From Lentisphaerota bacterium (lineage in GTDB: Bacteria; Verrucomicrobiota; Kiritimatiellia; UBA8416; VGWJ01), in assembly GCA_016873635.1 (NCBI GenBank), contig VGWJ01000030.1:1-36640 (forward strand): a stretch of 36,640 nucleotides of DNA, written 5' to 3'. Under the pieces are notes generated by a model. That model saw nothing but the letters and a program-made list of their open reading frames with translations, was not told the origin of the DNA and did not search any database. The position numbers and the translations under genes were made by a program. Of this stretch, positions 14,543-22,733 are shown piece after piece. Every line of letters begins with the position of its first letter. The first letter of the stretch is position 1.

Positions 14543-16552
14543 ATGAGCGCGCCGATTGCGCATGACGATCTTGTTCTCGCCGCCAACACCATCCGCGGCC
14601 TGGCCATGGACGGCGTCGAGAAAGCCGCTTCCGGTCACCCCGGCATGCCCATGGGCATGGCCGACGTCGCCGCCCTGCTTTTTTTGCGCCACATCAGGTG
14701 CGCTTCCACCGACCCCGAATGGCCCGACCGCGACCGCTTCGTGCTTTCCGCCGGGCACGGCTCCATGCTGCTGTACAGCCTTCTCCACCTCTCCGGCTAC
14801 GACATCGCGCTCGACGATCTCGCCGCCTTCCGCCAGTGGGACAGCAAGACGCCCGGCCACCCGGAAGCGGACCACGCCCGCGGCATCGAAACCACCACCG
14901 GCCCGCTCGGCCAGGGCTGCGGCAACGCCGTGGGCATGGCCGTCGCCGAGCGCATGCTTGCCGCGCGCTTCAATACGGGGACCTTCGCCCCCGTGGACCA
15001 TCACACCTATGTTCTCTGCGGCGACGGCGACCTGATGGAAGGCGTCAGCCACGAGGCGTTCTCCCTGGCCGGCCACCTGGCCCTGAACAAGCTGATCGTC
15101 TTCTACGACAGCAACCGCATCACCATCGAAGGCTCCACCGACCTGGCTTACAGCGACGACGTGCGCCGCCGCTTCCAGGGTTACCGCTGGAACGTGCTCG
15201 ACATTGACGCGCACCACTACGATCAGATCGAGAAAGCCGTTCGCAAGGCCAGGCGCGCGAAGAATGCGCCCACCATCATCATCTGCCGCTCCCACATCGC
15301 CCACGGCAGCCCCAACAAGCACGACACCGCCGCCGCCCACGGCGAGCCGCTGGGCGCGGACGAAGTCCGGGCCGCCAAGCGCAACCTGGGCCTGCCCGAA
15401 GACGGGCTCTTCCACGTCCCCGAGCGGGTCCGCGCGCTTTTCGCCGCGTCCGCCGCCGCCAACGCCCGGCGCGCGGCCCGCTGGCGGCGCCAGTTCAAGC
15501 GCTACGCCGCGGCCCACCCGGACAAGGCCGCCGCCTGGGACGCCTTCTTCGGCGACCTCATCCCCGAAGACCTGCCGCGGCGTCTGCCCGCGTTCGAACC
15601 CGGCAGCGCCGTGGCCACGCGCGCCGCGTCCGGCAAGATCATCCAGGCGCTCGCCGCGGCCGTGCCGCAGCTCGCGGGCGGCGCCGCCGACCTCGCGCCC
15701 AGCACCAAGACCCTGATCTCCGGCAGCCCCGGCATCGCCGCCGGCGCCTTTGCCGGACGCAACTTCCACTTCGGCGTGCGCGAGCACGGCATGGCCGCGG
15801 TCCTCAACGGCATCGCCCTGCACGGCGGCCTGCGCGTGTTCGGGTCCACGTTCTTCGTGTTCCTCGATTACTGCCGCCCTTCCGTGCGCCTTGCCGCGCT
15901 GATGAAACTGCCCGTGATCTATGTCTTCACCCACGACAGCTTTTGCGTGGGCGAGGACGGCCCCACGCACCAGCCCGTGGAACACCTCGCCAGCCTGCGC
16001 TGCATGCCGAACGTCACCGTCATACGCCCGGCCGACGCCAACGAGACCGCCGCCGCCTGGGTCGCCGCGCTGCGCAACAAGAGCGGGCCCACCGCGCTCG
16101 CGCTCACGCGCCAGAACCTCACCGTCATCGACCGCGCCGCGCACGCCTCCGCCGACAACCTCGCGCGCGGCGCGTACACCCTCTGGCAGAGCGGCCCGGG
16201 CACGCCGGACCTGATCCTGATCGGGTCCGGGTCGGAGCTGGAAATCGCACTCAAGGCCGGCAAGGCGCTGGCCGCCGAAACCAACGTGCGCGTGGTGAGC
16301 ATGCCGTCCTGGGAACTCTTCGAGCGGCAGGAGGCCGCCTATCGCGCCGCCGTGCTGCCCCCCCAGTGCACCCGCCGGGTCGCCGTCGAAGCGGGCGCGC
16401 CGATGGGGTGGAACGCCTATGCCGGCGAGGCGGGGCGCGTGATCGCCATGCGCCGCTTCGGCGCCTCCGCGCCCTACAAAACGCTCTCGGAGAAGTTCGG
16501 ATTCACCGCCAACGCCGTGATCGCCGCCGCGCGCGAACTGCTCCGGACCTGA
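14543..16552 (+). CDS. tkt: Transketolase
   Basis: A 669-aa transketolase, a thiamine-diphosphate enzyme of the pentose phosphate pathway. ANTIRGLAMDGVEKAASGHPG opens the pyrophosphate-binding domain. GDGDLMEGVSHEA with FYDSN about 30 residues later forms the cofactor-metal motif at around residue 160. HIAHGSPNKHDTAAAHG and FGVREHGMAAVLNG belong to the second domain, and THDSFCVGEDGPTHQPVEHL is typical of transketolase. The ATG at 14543 has AAGGGA seven bases upstream. murA follows after 18 bp, so the two may be cotranscribed. No clear promoter was seen in the 188-bp gap to ppdK on this strand. Confidence 0.94.
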   Translation: MSAPIAHDDLVLAANTIRGLAMDGVEKAASGHPGMPMGMADVAALLFLRHIRCASTDPEWPDRDRFVLSAGHGSMLLYSLLHLSGYDIALDDLAAFRQWDSKTPGHPEADHARGIETTTGPLGQGCGNAVGMAVAERMLAARFNTGTFAPVDHHTYVLCGDGDLMEGVSHEAFSLAGHLALNKLIVFYDSNRITIEGSTDLAYSDDVRRRFQGYRWNVLDIDAHHYDQIEKAVRKARRAKNAPTIIICRSHIAHGSPNKHDTAAAHGEPLGADEVRAAKRNLGLPEDGLFHVPERVRALFAASAAANARRAARWRRQFKRYAAAHPDKAAAWDAFFGDLIPEDLPRRLPAFEPGSAVATRAASGKIIQALAAAVPQLAGGAADLAPSTKTLISGSPGIAAGAFAGRNFHFGVREHGMAAVLNGIALHGGLRVFGSTFFVFLDYCRPSVRLAALMKLPVIYVFTHDSFCVGEDGPTHQPVEHLASLRCMPNVTVIRPADANETAAAWVAALRNKSGPTALALTRQNLTVIDRAAHASADNLARGAYTLWQSGPGTPDLILIGSGSELEIALKAGKALAAETNVRVVSMPSWELFERQEAAYRAAVLPPQCTRRVAVEAGAPMGWNAYAGEAGRVIAMRRFGASAPYKTLSEKFGFTANAVIAAARELLRT

Positions 16553-16570
16553 GATCGGGGAACGCAACCT

Positions 16571-17848
16571 ATGGCCACGTTCGTCATCCAGGGCGGCAAA
16601 CGTCTCTCCGGACGCCATCGCTCGCCCGGCAACAAGAACGCCGCCCTGCCCATGCTCGCGGCAGCCGTCCTGACCGACGAGCCCGTCCGCCTGCGCAACG
16701 TGCCGCTGATCGAGGACGTGCGCACCATGCTCGCCATCCTGGAGGACATCGGCGTGCAGGTTGCCGTGCGGGGCCATTCCGTCACGCTCCGCGCCGGGGG
16801 CCTGCGCAAACGGCGCCTCGACGGCCGCCTCTGCCGCATGGTCCGCTCCTCGGTGCTCTTTGCCGGCCCCCTCGCCGCCCGGCACGGGCGGGCCGCGATC
16901 ACGCGACCCGGCGGCGACGGCATCGGCCGCCGCGGCCTGGACGCCCACTTCGCCATGCTCGCCGGGCTGGGAATCCGCGTCCGGGCCGGCGGCGACCAGT
17001 TCGTGTTCCGCCGCGAGAAACTCCGCGGCGCGCGTCTGCTTCTCGACGAAGCCAGCGTCACCGCCACCGAGAACGCCGTCATGGCCGCCTGCCTCGCCGA
17101 GGGCGAAACCACGCTCTTCAACGCCGCCTGCGAGCCGCATGTCCAGGACCTCTGCCACATGCTCAACAAGATGGGCGCGCATATCCGGGGCGTCGGCACG
17201 AATTACCTGCGCATCCACGGCGTCCCCCGCCTGGGAGGCGTCAGCCACACGGTCTCTTCCGACTACACCGATACGTTCAGCTTCGCGGCCGCGGCCGCGC
17301 TGACGGGCGGCGAACTCACGGTTGACGCCGTCGCCGCGGAACAGTGCGACGTCGTCTGCCGGCCGTTCCGCAAGCTGGGCGTGAAGTGGTCGCTGGCCGA
17401 GGGACGCCTCGTCCTGCCGGGCGACCAGGCCCTGCGCGTGAGGAACGATTTCGGCGCCGCGATACCGCGCATTGAGGATGGTCCCTGGCCGTCCCTGCCT
17501 TCGGACCTGATGAGCGTGAGCCTGGTGCTGGCGACGCAGGCCAAGGGCACGGTGCTGTTTTTCGAAAAGATGTTCGAAAGCCGGATGTACTTCGTGGACC
17601 GGCTGATTCAAATGGGCGCGCGCATCGTGCAGTGCGACCCGCACCGCGTCATCGTCTCGGGCCCCGCCCGGCTGCACGGGCTTTCAATGTCCAGCCCCGA
17701 CATCCGCGCGGGCATGGCCCTCTTGCTGGCCGCGCTCTGCGCCAGGGGTGAAAGCCGCATCGCCAACGCCGAAAGCATCGACCGCGGCTACGAGCGCGTG
17801 GAGCAGCGCCTGCGCGGTCTCGGCGCGGATATCGTAAGGGTGGAGTAG
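16571..17848 (+). CDS. murA: UDP-GlcNAc 1-carboxyvinyltransferase, Asp variant
   Basis: A 425-aa EPSP-transferase-fold protein, best read as MurA, which transfers enolpyruvate from PEP to UDP-GlcNAc in the first committed step of peptidoglycan synthesis. SPGNKNAALPML places the conserved Lys at position 22, as in E. coli. In the loop normally reading PGGCAIGxRP, this protein has PGGDGIGRRG, so the catalytic Cys is Asp (D116). Asp in this place is known to retain activity and to confer fosfomycin insensitivity. Other usual motifs are diverged: SDYTDTFSF where DRIEAGTF is usual, and PSDLMS at the general-base Asp. A MurA paralogue with another role is therefore possible. It sits 18 bp after tkt; the ribosome-binding site is weak. 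Confidence 0.82.
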   Translation: MATFVIQGGKRLSGRHRSPGNKNAALPMLAAAVLTDEPVRLRNVPLIEDVRTMLAILEDIGVQVAVRGHSVTLRAGGLRKRRLDGRLCRMVRSSVLFAGPLAARHGRAAITRPGGDGIGRRGLDAHFAMLAGLGIRVRAGGDQFVFRREKLRGARLLLDEASVTATENAVMAACLAEGETTLFNAACEPHVQDLCHMLNKMGAHIRGVGTNYLRIHGVPRLGGVSHTVSSDYTDTFSFAAAAALTGGELTVDAVAAEQCDVVCRPFRKLGVKWSLAEGRLVLPGDQALRVRNDFGAAIPRIEDGPWPSLPSDLMSVSLVLATQAKGTVLFFEKMFESRMYFVDRLIQMGARIVQCDPHRVIVSGPARLHGLSMSSPDIRAGMALLLAALCARGESRIANAESIDRGYERVEQRLRGLGADIVRVE

Positions 17849-17864
17849 GCCGCAAGGGCCATCC

Positions 17865-17894
17865 GCGGGCGCGGCGCGCGGTTTCTGCGCCCGC
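17865..17894. terminator. Weak GC hairpin between convergent genes
   Basis: GCGGGCGC (17865-17872) pairs with GCGCCCGC (17887-17894) across a 14-base loop, between the stops of murA and the Spy-like gene. There is no T tract. It may end transcription in both directions but is unproven. Confidence 0.25.
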
Positions 17895-17941
17895 TCACTC
17901 CGCGTCATGCGGCTTCCGCGCCGCGCCCCGGGCAGGCCGGC

Positions 17942-18559
17942 TCATTCGCCGCCGCCGGGTGGCCGCGGCCCTTCCGGTCGCTCCGCCTCCGGCCCGGGAG
18001 GTCTTCCCGGCCACGGCCGCCGACGTTCCATGCGGTCGCTTCGCGGCCGGTCCGGTTCGCGTTCCCCGGCCATGCGCGCCTGCCAGCGGCGATGCATCAC
18101 TTCTCTGGCCTTTTCGATCTGTTCCGGCTTCAGGGTCTTCTTGACCAGAAGCAGACGCCGTATCCCGAGGCGCGCCATTTCGGTCCGCAAGCCGCCCGTC
18201 TTGTCGACAACGGCCATCAGCGCTTTCTCGTCGACCTCGGGCTGCGTCAGAAGCCGGGCCTGCTCCATCCCCGCCTTTTCGAGTTCCGCCCGCAGATCGA
18301 CCATCTTCACGCGCAGCTTGTACAGTTCGTCGCGCAGCAGCGTCCGCTGCTCCTCGCTCAGGCCGATTTCGGCGGCCAACGCTTCGTTTTCCAGGACGTG
18401 CTGAACAAACGTCTCCAGCGGGGCGCCCTCGGGCTCCCCGCCCGGGCGCGCAATCCGCCGCCCCGCGTGCTCTCTTGCCTCGCCGCCTTCACCCGGCTGC
18501 GCCCAGGAACAGGCCGCCGCAAGCGCCAGCGCCATGCCCGCATACCATGCCGTCTTCAT
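17942..18559 (-). CDS. Spy/CpxP-like periplasmic protein (LTXXQ)
   Basis: A 205-aa secreted protein. A signal peptide (MKTAWYAGMALALAAACSWAQ) leads into a helical region with two LTxxQ-type motifs, GLSEEQRTLLRDEL and TLKPEQIEKAREVM, the hallmark of Spy/CpxP/ZraP-like periplasmic chaperones and stress sensors. The helices are highly charged and probably form a curved dimer. The last 40 residues are an Arg/Pro/Gly-rich tail of low complexity. The ATG at 18559 follows GGAGGT at ideal spacing, which favours it over the in-frame ATG at 18580. The role here, envelope stress or metal response, is inferred from the family. Confidence 0.75.
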   Translation of the reverse strand: MKTAWYAGMALALAAACSWAQPGEGGEAREHAGRRIARPGGEPEGAPLETFVQHVLENEALAAEIGLSEEQRTLLRDELYKLRVKMVDLRAELEKAGMEQARLLTQPEVDEKALMAVVDKTGGLRTEMARLGIRRLLLVKKTLKPEQIEKAREVMHRRWQARMAGEREPDRPRSDRMERRRPWPGRPPGPEAERPEGPRPPGGGE

Positions 18560-18646
18560 CAGCCACCTCCCTCTTTTCATGCCCTTACAACGGCGAACGC
18601 GACCGTTTATTGCCGCGGTTCGCGCGGTTCGCCGGGGGGCGTGAGG

Positions 18647-19804
18647 CTAGATCTCCAGCTTCTTCTCGCACGGCGCCAGGTAACGCCACCCCGACCGCGT
18701 GACCAGGACCGTGTCCTCGATGCGCACTCCGCCGATCTCCGGGTAGTACAGCCCGGGCTCCACGGTCACCACGTTTCCCGCCTCCAGGCGGTCGTCGCCC
18801 CGCGACAGCGAGGGCCGCTCGTGAATGGACAGGCCCACGCCGTGCCCTGTGCCGTGGATGAACCCGCGCGCTTCGTCGCCCTCCGTCACGGTCTCGAACC
18901 CCCGCCGCGCCAGCTCCCTTGCCGCGCGCCGGTGCACCGCTTCACAGCGCGCCCCCGGACGGATCGCCCCCAGCGCCGCCGCCTGCGCGGCGCGCACGGC
19001 CTGGTACATGTGCCGCAGACGCGGCGCCGCCCTGCCGCGCACCACGGTCCGCGTAAGGTCGCCCCAGTACTCGTGCTCCATGTGCTGCGGAAAGATATCG
19101 ATCACGATCGGCGCGTGGGCGCGCAGGGGGCCCTCCCCGCGCGCATGCGGATCGGCCGAGGCCGCGCCGCACGAGACGATTGTCTCCTTGCAGAAGCAAT
19201 TGTGCGCCAGCAGGATATCCGTGATCGTCTGCCGTACCGCCTCCGCCGTAAGCCGCGCGCCGCCCGCGCGCAGGCAGCCCCCCGCGTCGATGCGGCAGGC
19301 CGCCAGGAGGGCATGTGCCCCGCGCATCGCGATCACCGCGGCCTGCTGGGCTTCCGTGATGCGCAGGATCTCCTCCGGCGATTTCACGGCCCGCTCCGGC
19401 AGCGGCGCGCTCCGCCCCACCACAACGCGCACGCCGCGCTTCTCCAGCTCCCGCGCCGCCGCCAGGGGAAAGTCTCCGGGCACGTGAACCCGCCTGGCGC
19501 GCGCGCGGCGCGCCACGCCTGCCGCCCATTGCGCCATCCGGTTGCGCAAGCGGCCGCGCGGAATTCCAAGCATGCCCGGCGTCAGCACGGAGGTCGCCCG
19601 CCGCGCGCGGCGCGACGCCGCTTCGCGCGCCCGCCGCGCCTCCATGTTGGGCACGACCAGAAACTGTTCGCGGGCGCCCATGAGCAGCACGACCGGATCG
19701 GCCGTCACGAAACCGGTCGCGTAACGGATGTCCGGGCAGTGCGCGGTGTCTCCCGCCAGAAGAATCCAGCCTGTTGCCCTGCGTGAAGTTCTCATCTCCG
19801 GCAC
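18647..19804 (-). CDS. M24 family metallopeptidase (Xaa-Pro dipeptidase-like)
   Basis: A 385-aa creatinase/prolidase-type peptidase. The N-terminal domain includes YATGFVTADPVVLLMG. The C-terminal pita-bread domain has the metal ligands: VIDIFPQHMEHEYWGDLTRT (both Asp), FIHGTGHGVGLSIHE (His), and VVTVEPGLY then GVRIED (Glu residues). It probably cleaves X-Pro dipeptides or N-terminal X-Pro bonds in the cytoplasm. The start is GTG at 19804 or ATG at 19795; GGAG lies too close to the latter, so I prefer 19804. It diverges from dnaA across a 170-bp AT-rich gap, where TTTACA, 18 bases, TACCGT on this strand is a weak promoter candidate. Confidence 0.88.
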   Translation of the reverse strand: MPEMRTSRRATGWILLAGDTAHCPDIRYATGFVTADPVVLLMGAREQFLVVPNMEARRAREAASRRARRATSVLTPGMLGIPRGRLRNRMAQWAAGVARRARARRVHVPGDFPLAAARELEKRGVRVVVGRSAPLPERAVKSPEEILRITEAQQAAVIAMRGAHALLAACRIDAGGCLRAGGARLTAEAVRQTITDILLAHNCFCKETIVSCGAASADPHARGEGPLRAHAPIVIDIFPQHMEHEYWGDLTRTVVRGRAAPRLRHMYQAVRAAQAAALGAIRPGARCEAVHRRAARELARRGFETVTEGDEARGFIHGTGHGVGLSIHERPSLSRGDDRLEAGNVVTVEPGLYYPEIGGVRIEDTVLVTRSGWRYLAPCEKKLEI

Positions 19805-19974
19805 GCCGCTGCGTCTGGCGAACGGTAGACATCGTGTTGATAAACTGTAAATATGTTTTTTGTCTTTTTCCTTGTCTTGAAAACGCGCTTGTTGTCCACT
19901 GTGCCCGCAGTCGCGCGGAGTAGTCGCCGCTGCAATCGAGGGTCTGCCATCCAGCTTCCGCGGGAGACGGTCAG
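19805..19974. promoter_or_regulatory. AT-rich dnaA upstream region, possible origin element
   Basis: The stretch 19835-19885 is strikingly AT-rich against its surroundings. It contains one near-consensus DnaA box, TTATCAACA on the minus strand (19843-19835, one mismatch to TTATCCACA), and a weaker one, TTGTCCACT (19892-19900, two mismatches). Two weak boxes are too few to call an origin. The region must hold the promoters of dnaA and of the divergent peptidase, but no strong -10/-35 pair stands out. Confidence 0.35.
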
Positions 19975-21375
19975 GTGAGCGAAAAGGATGTTCGCGTTCT
20001 GTGGAATAGCGCCTGCGCGCACCTGAGGGAGGTCCTCCGTGCGGACGTCTACTCGCGCTGGATCGAGGTCATCACGCCGGTGGACATCACCGACGATGCG
20101 CTGACCCTCGAGGTGGACAACGACTTCTACCACTCCTGGCTGGAAGAGAACTACCTCTCGCTGATCAAGCAGGCCGTGGCCGCGGTGGCCGACTTCGAGC
20201 CGCAGATCCGCTTCTCCGTCCGGCCCAGCCCGGCCCGCCCGCCGGGACCGGCCCAGCCCGCGCCGCGGCGCCCGACGCGGGAACGCCCCTCGCGCCTCTC
20301 AACGCCGCCGCCGGCGCTGAACCCGAAGTTCACCTTCGACTCGTTCATCGTGGGCCCCTCGAACACCTTTACGCACGCCGCGGCCCTCGCCGTGGCCCAG
20401 GCCCCCGCCCGGGCCTATAACCCGCTGTTCATCTACGGCGACGTGGGCCTCGGGAAGACCCACATCATGCAGGCCGTCGGGCACCACGTGCTCAACAGCT
20501 GCCGCGCCAGCGTCTGCTACCTCTCCTCCGAAGCGTTTACCAACGAGTATATCGACGCCCTGCAGAACCGGAACCTCGTGCAGTTCCGCAAGAAGTACCG
20601 CAACACGGACCTCCTGCTGATCGACGACATCCACTTCCTGGCCGGCAAGGAGCGCCTCCAGGAGGAGTTCTTCCACACGTTCAACGCTCTTTTCGACGCC
20701 CACAAACAGATCGTCATGACCAGCGACCGGCCCGCCAGCGAAATCGCGCGCCTGGAGCAGCGCCTGGTGTCGCGGTTCGAATGGGGGCTGGTCACCGAGC
20801 TCGAACCGCCGGACCTGGAAACGCGCATCGCCATTCTGCGCTACAAGCAGGAAGGATCCGGCATGGTCCTTCCCGACGAGATCATCCAGTTCATCGCCCA
20901 GAACGTGCGCTCGAACATCCGCCGGCTGGAGGGCGCCTTCGTCCGCACCGTTTCCTACGCGTCGCTCACCGGCCGTCCCGTCACCCTGGACACCGTGCGC
21001 TACCTGCTGCGGGACATGCTGGACCAGGAGCAGCAGGAAGAGGTCACCTTCGACCGCATCCAGCGCGCCGTGGCCGAGCACTACGACGTGCGCCTGTCGG
21101 ACATGACCAGCAAGCGGCGCCCGCGGACGATCGCCGTTCCGCGCCAGATCGCGATGTACCTGTGCCGGCGCATGACGCGCTCTTCCCTTCCTGACATCGC
21201 CAACGCCTTCGGCAAAACCCATGCCACCGTCCTGCACGCCTGCCGCAGCGTCGATAACCGCATGGACGTCGAGCCCCGTCTGCGCCAGGATATTCTTCAG
21301 ATCTCCCAGCGTCTGGGGCGTCCCCTGTCTGTTGAAAGACTTGTCGGCAACCTTTCGGAAAAGTGTGACCAATGA
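19975..21375 (+). CDS. dnaA: Chromosomal replication initiator DnaA
   Basis: A 466-aa initiator protein with the usual four domains. Domain I (LWNSACAHLREVLRADVYSRWI) interacts with partner proteins, and a Pro/Arg-rich linker follows. The AAA+ core has Walker A GDVGLGKT at about 155-162 and Walker B LLIDDIHFLAG at about 215. Domain IV has MYLCRRMTRSSLPDIANAFG. The DNA-binding signature, FGGRDHTTVLHA in E. coli, reads FGKTHATVLHA here (about 412-422): one residue shorter and without the RD pair. The GTG start at 19975 has GGGAG eight bases upstream. The length is typical. dnaN follows after 198 bp, and no recF or gyrB comes next. Confidence 0.96.
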   Translation: MSEKDVRVLWNSACAHLREVLRADVYSRWIEVITPVDITDDALTLEVDNDFYHSWLEENYLSLIKQAVAAVADFEPQIRFSVRPSPARPPGPAQPAPRRPTRERPSRLSTPPPALNPKFTFDSFIVGPSNTFTHAAALAVAQAPARAYNPLFIYGDVGLGKTHIMQAVGHHVLNSCRASVCYLSSEAFTNEYIDALQNRNLVQFRKKYRNTDLLLIDDIHFLAGKERLQEEFFHTFNALFDAHKQIVMTSDRPASEIARLEQRLVSRFEWGLVTELEPPDLETRIAILRYKQEGSGMVLPDEIIQFIAQNVRSNIRRLEGAFVRTVSYASLTGRPVTLDTVRYLLRDMLDQEQQEEVTFDRIQRAVAEHYDVRLSDMTSKRRPRTIAVPRQIAMYLCRRMTRSSLPDIANAFGKTHATVLHACRSVDNRMDVEPRLRQDILQISQRLGRPLSVERLVGNLSEKCDQ

Positions 21376-21573
21376 CGTTTGCGCACAGCCGCCGCTTTTT
21401 CCTGCCTTCTTTTTCACAGTCGCGTCAACAGGCCGCGGCCCCGGCAGGCGCATCTCCGCTCGCGTTGTTCACGCTTCCGTCGGACATACGGATACGGTTA
21501 TTCCTTTTTCATAGAGACACACTAATCTCCGAGACAGCATGTTGACCGATTACAGAAGACACCGGAGGCGCAC
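21376..21573 (+). promoter_or_regulatory. dnaA-dnaN intergenic region
   Basis: 198 bp without a gene. TAATCT (21524-21529) is a good -10 candidate for dnaN, but no matching -35 is convincing. I found no DnaA-box cluster. GGAGG lies five bases before the dnaN ATG. Confidence 0.35.
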
Positions 21574-22668
21574 ATGAAATTCAAAATTGCCAAGAACGTA
21601 CTGTTCGCCGCCCTGCAAAGGGTTCAGAACGTCGTCGCGGCGCGGACAACCCTGCCCATTCTCTCCAACGTTCTGCTGAATGCCGAGAAAGGCCGGATCA
21701 GTCTGTGCACGACGGATCTCGAAGTCAGCGTCAAGTGCAGCGCGGAGGCAAGCGTGCAGAAACAGGGCGCCACAACGCTGCCGGCGCGGCGCCTGGCAAG
21801 CATCGTGCGTGAACTGCCGGACAAGCCGATCGCGATCGAAGTCGACGACAAGAACATAGCCACCCTGGAATGCAACTCGTCCTATTTTAAAATCATCGGC
21901 ATGTCGGAGGACGAGTTTCCGCCCATGTCCATGCCGGAGGGGCAGTACACGTACGCGCTGGACCAGGGCAGGCTGAAGGATATGCTCGGGAAGACCGTTT
22001 ATGCGGCGTCAACCGATGAAACCAGGCACGTGTTGAACGGCGCCCTCCTCAACTTCAAGGGCAACAAACTTTCCGTGGTGGCCACCGACGGCCGCCGGCT
22101 GGCCCTCGTGGAGCACGAGATGGAGGTCCCCAGAGAAGCGGAGACCGAGGTGGTGCTCCCGACGAAGGCCCTGGCGGAGCTGATGCATACGCTTTCGGAA
22201 CAGGGGACGGTCAAGGTGCGGAGCGACGGCAACAAGATTGCGTTTGAATTCGACGACGTAATCGTCACGTCGAAGGTGATCGAGGGAACCTACCCGAACT
22301 ACCGGCAGGTGATCCCCGGGCCGGCGGAGCAGCGCGTGACGGTCGAGCGGGAGACGCTGCTTGCGGCCCTGAAGCGCGTTTCGCTTGTTACCACGGACAA
22401 GGCCAACGCGGCGCGGCTGACGTTCACAAACAACTCGATCGTCGTCTCCACGACGTCGCCGGACGTGGGCGAAGCCCGCGAAACGGTTCCGGTGAAGTAC
22501 ACGGGCAAGGACATCACCGTGGCCTTCAATCCGGAATACGTCATGGACCCCCTGCGCACCCTGACTTGCGACGAGATCTACATCGAGATCACCGACGACC
22601 TCAGCCCCGGGGTCATCAAGTGCGAAACCCCGTTCCTGTACGTGCTCATGCCGATGCGGGTGACGTAG
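21574..22668 (+). CDS. dnaN: DNA polymerase III beta sliding clamp
   Basis: A 364-aa sliding clamp, the processivity factor that tethers DNA polymerase III to DNA. It starts MKFKIAKNVLFAALQRVQNVV, has TTLPILSNVLLNAEKG, DEFPPMSMPE, and VVATDGRRLALVEHE in the first two repeats, and ends with PFLYVLMPMRVT, the usual clamp C-terminus (M-P-M-R). The length matches the family. GGAGG at ideal distance fixes the ATG at 21574. It is immediately followed by a convergent gene on the other strand, so the common dnaA-dnaN-recF operon is broken after dnaN. Confidence 0.96.
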   Translation: MKFKIAKNVLFAALQRVQNVVAARTTLPILSNVLLNAEKGRISLCTTDLEVSVKCSAEASVQKQGATTLPARRLASIVRELPDKPIAIEVDDKNIATLECNSSYFKIIGMSEDEFPPMSMPEGQYTYALDQGRLKDMLGKTVYAASTDETRHVLNGALLNFKGNKLSVVATDGRRLALVEHEMEVPREAETEVVLPTKALAELMHTLSEQGTVKVRSDGNKIAFEFDDVIVTSKVIEGTYPNYRQVIPGPAEQRVTVERETLLAALKRVSLVTTDKANAARLTFTNNSIVVSTTSPDVGEARETVPVKYTGKDITVAFNPEYVMDPLRTLTCDEIYIEITDDLSPGVIKCETPFLYVLMPMRVT

Positions 22669-22733
22669 GGGCGTATTGCGCGGCGGGGACGGCATCCCGT
22701 TGACGGCCGGGCGTTGGTTGCCGCCCCGCGGCG

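Noticed and set aside
14450-17677. Very long minus-strand open frame opposite tkt and murA
   Set aside because: Same reason: the plus strand encodes two recognised enzymes.
21376-21573. Replication origin between dnaA and dnaN
   Set aside because: No cluster of DnaA boxes or strong AT-rich unwinding element is visible in this gap.
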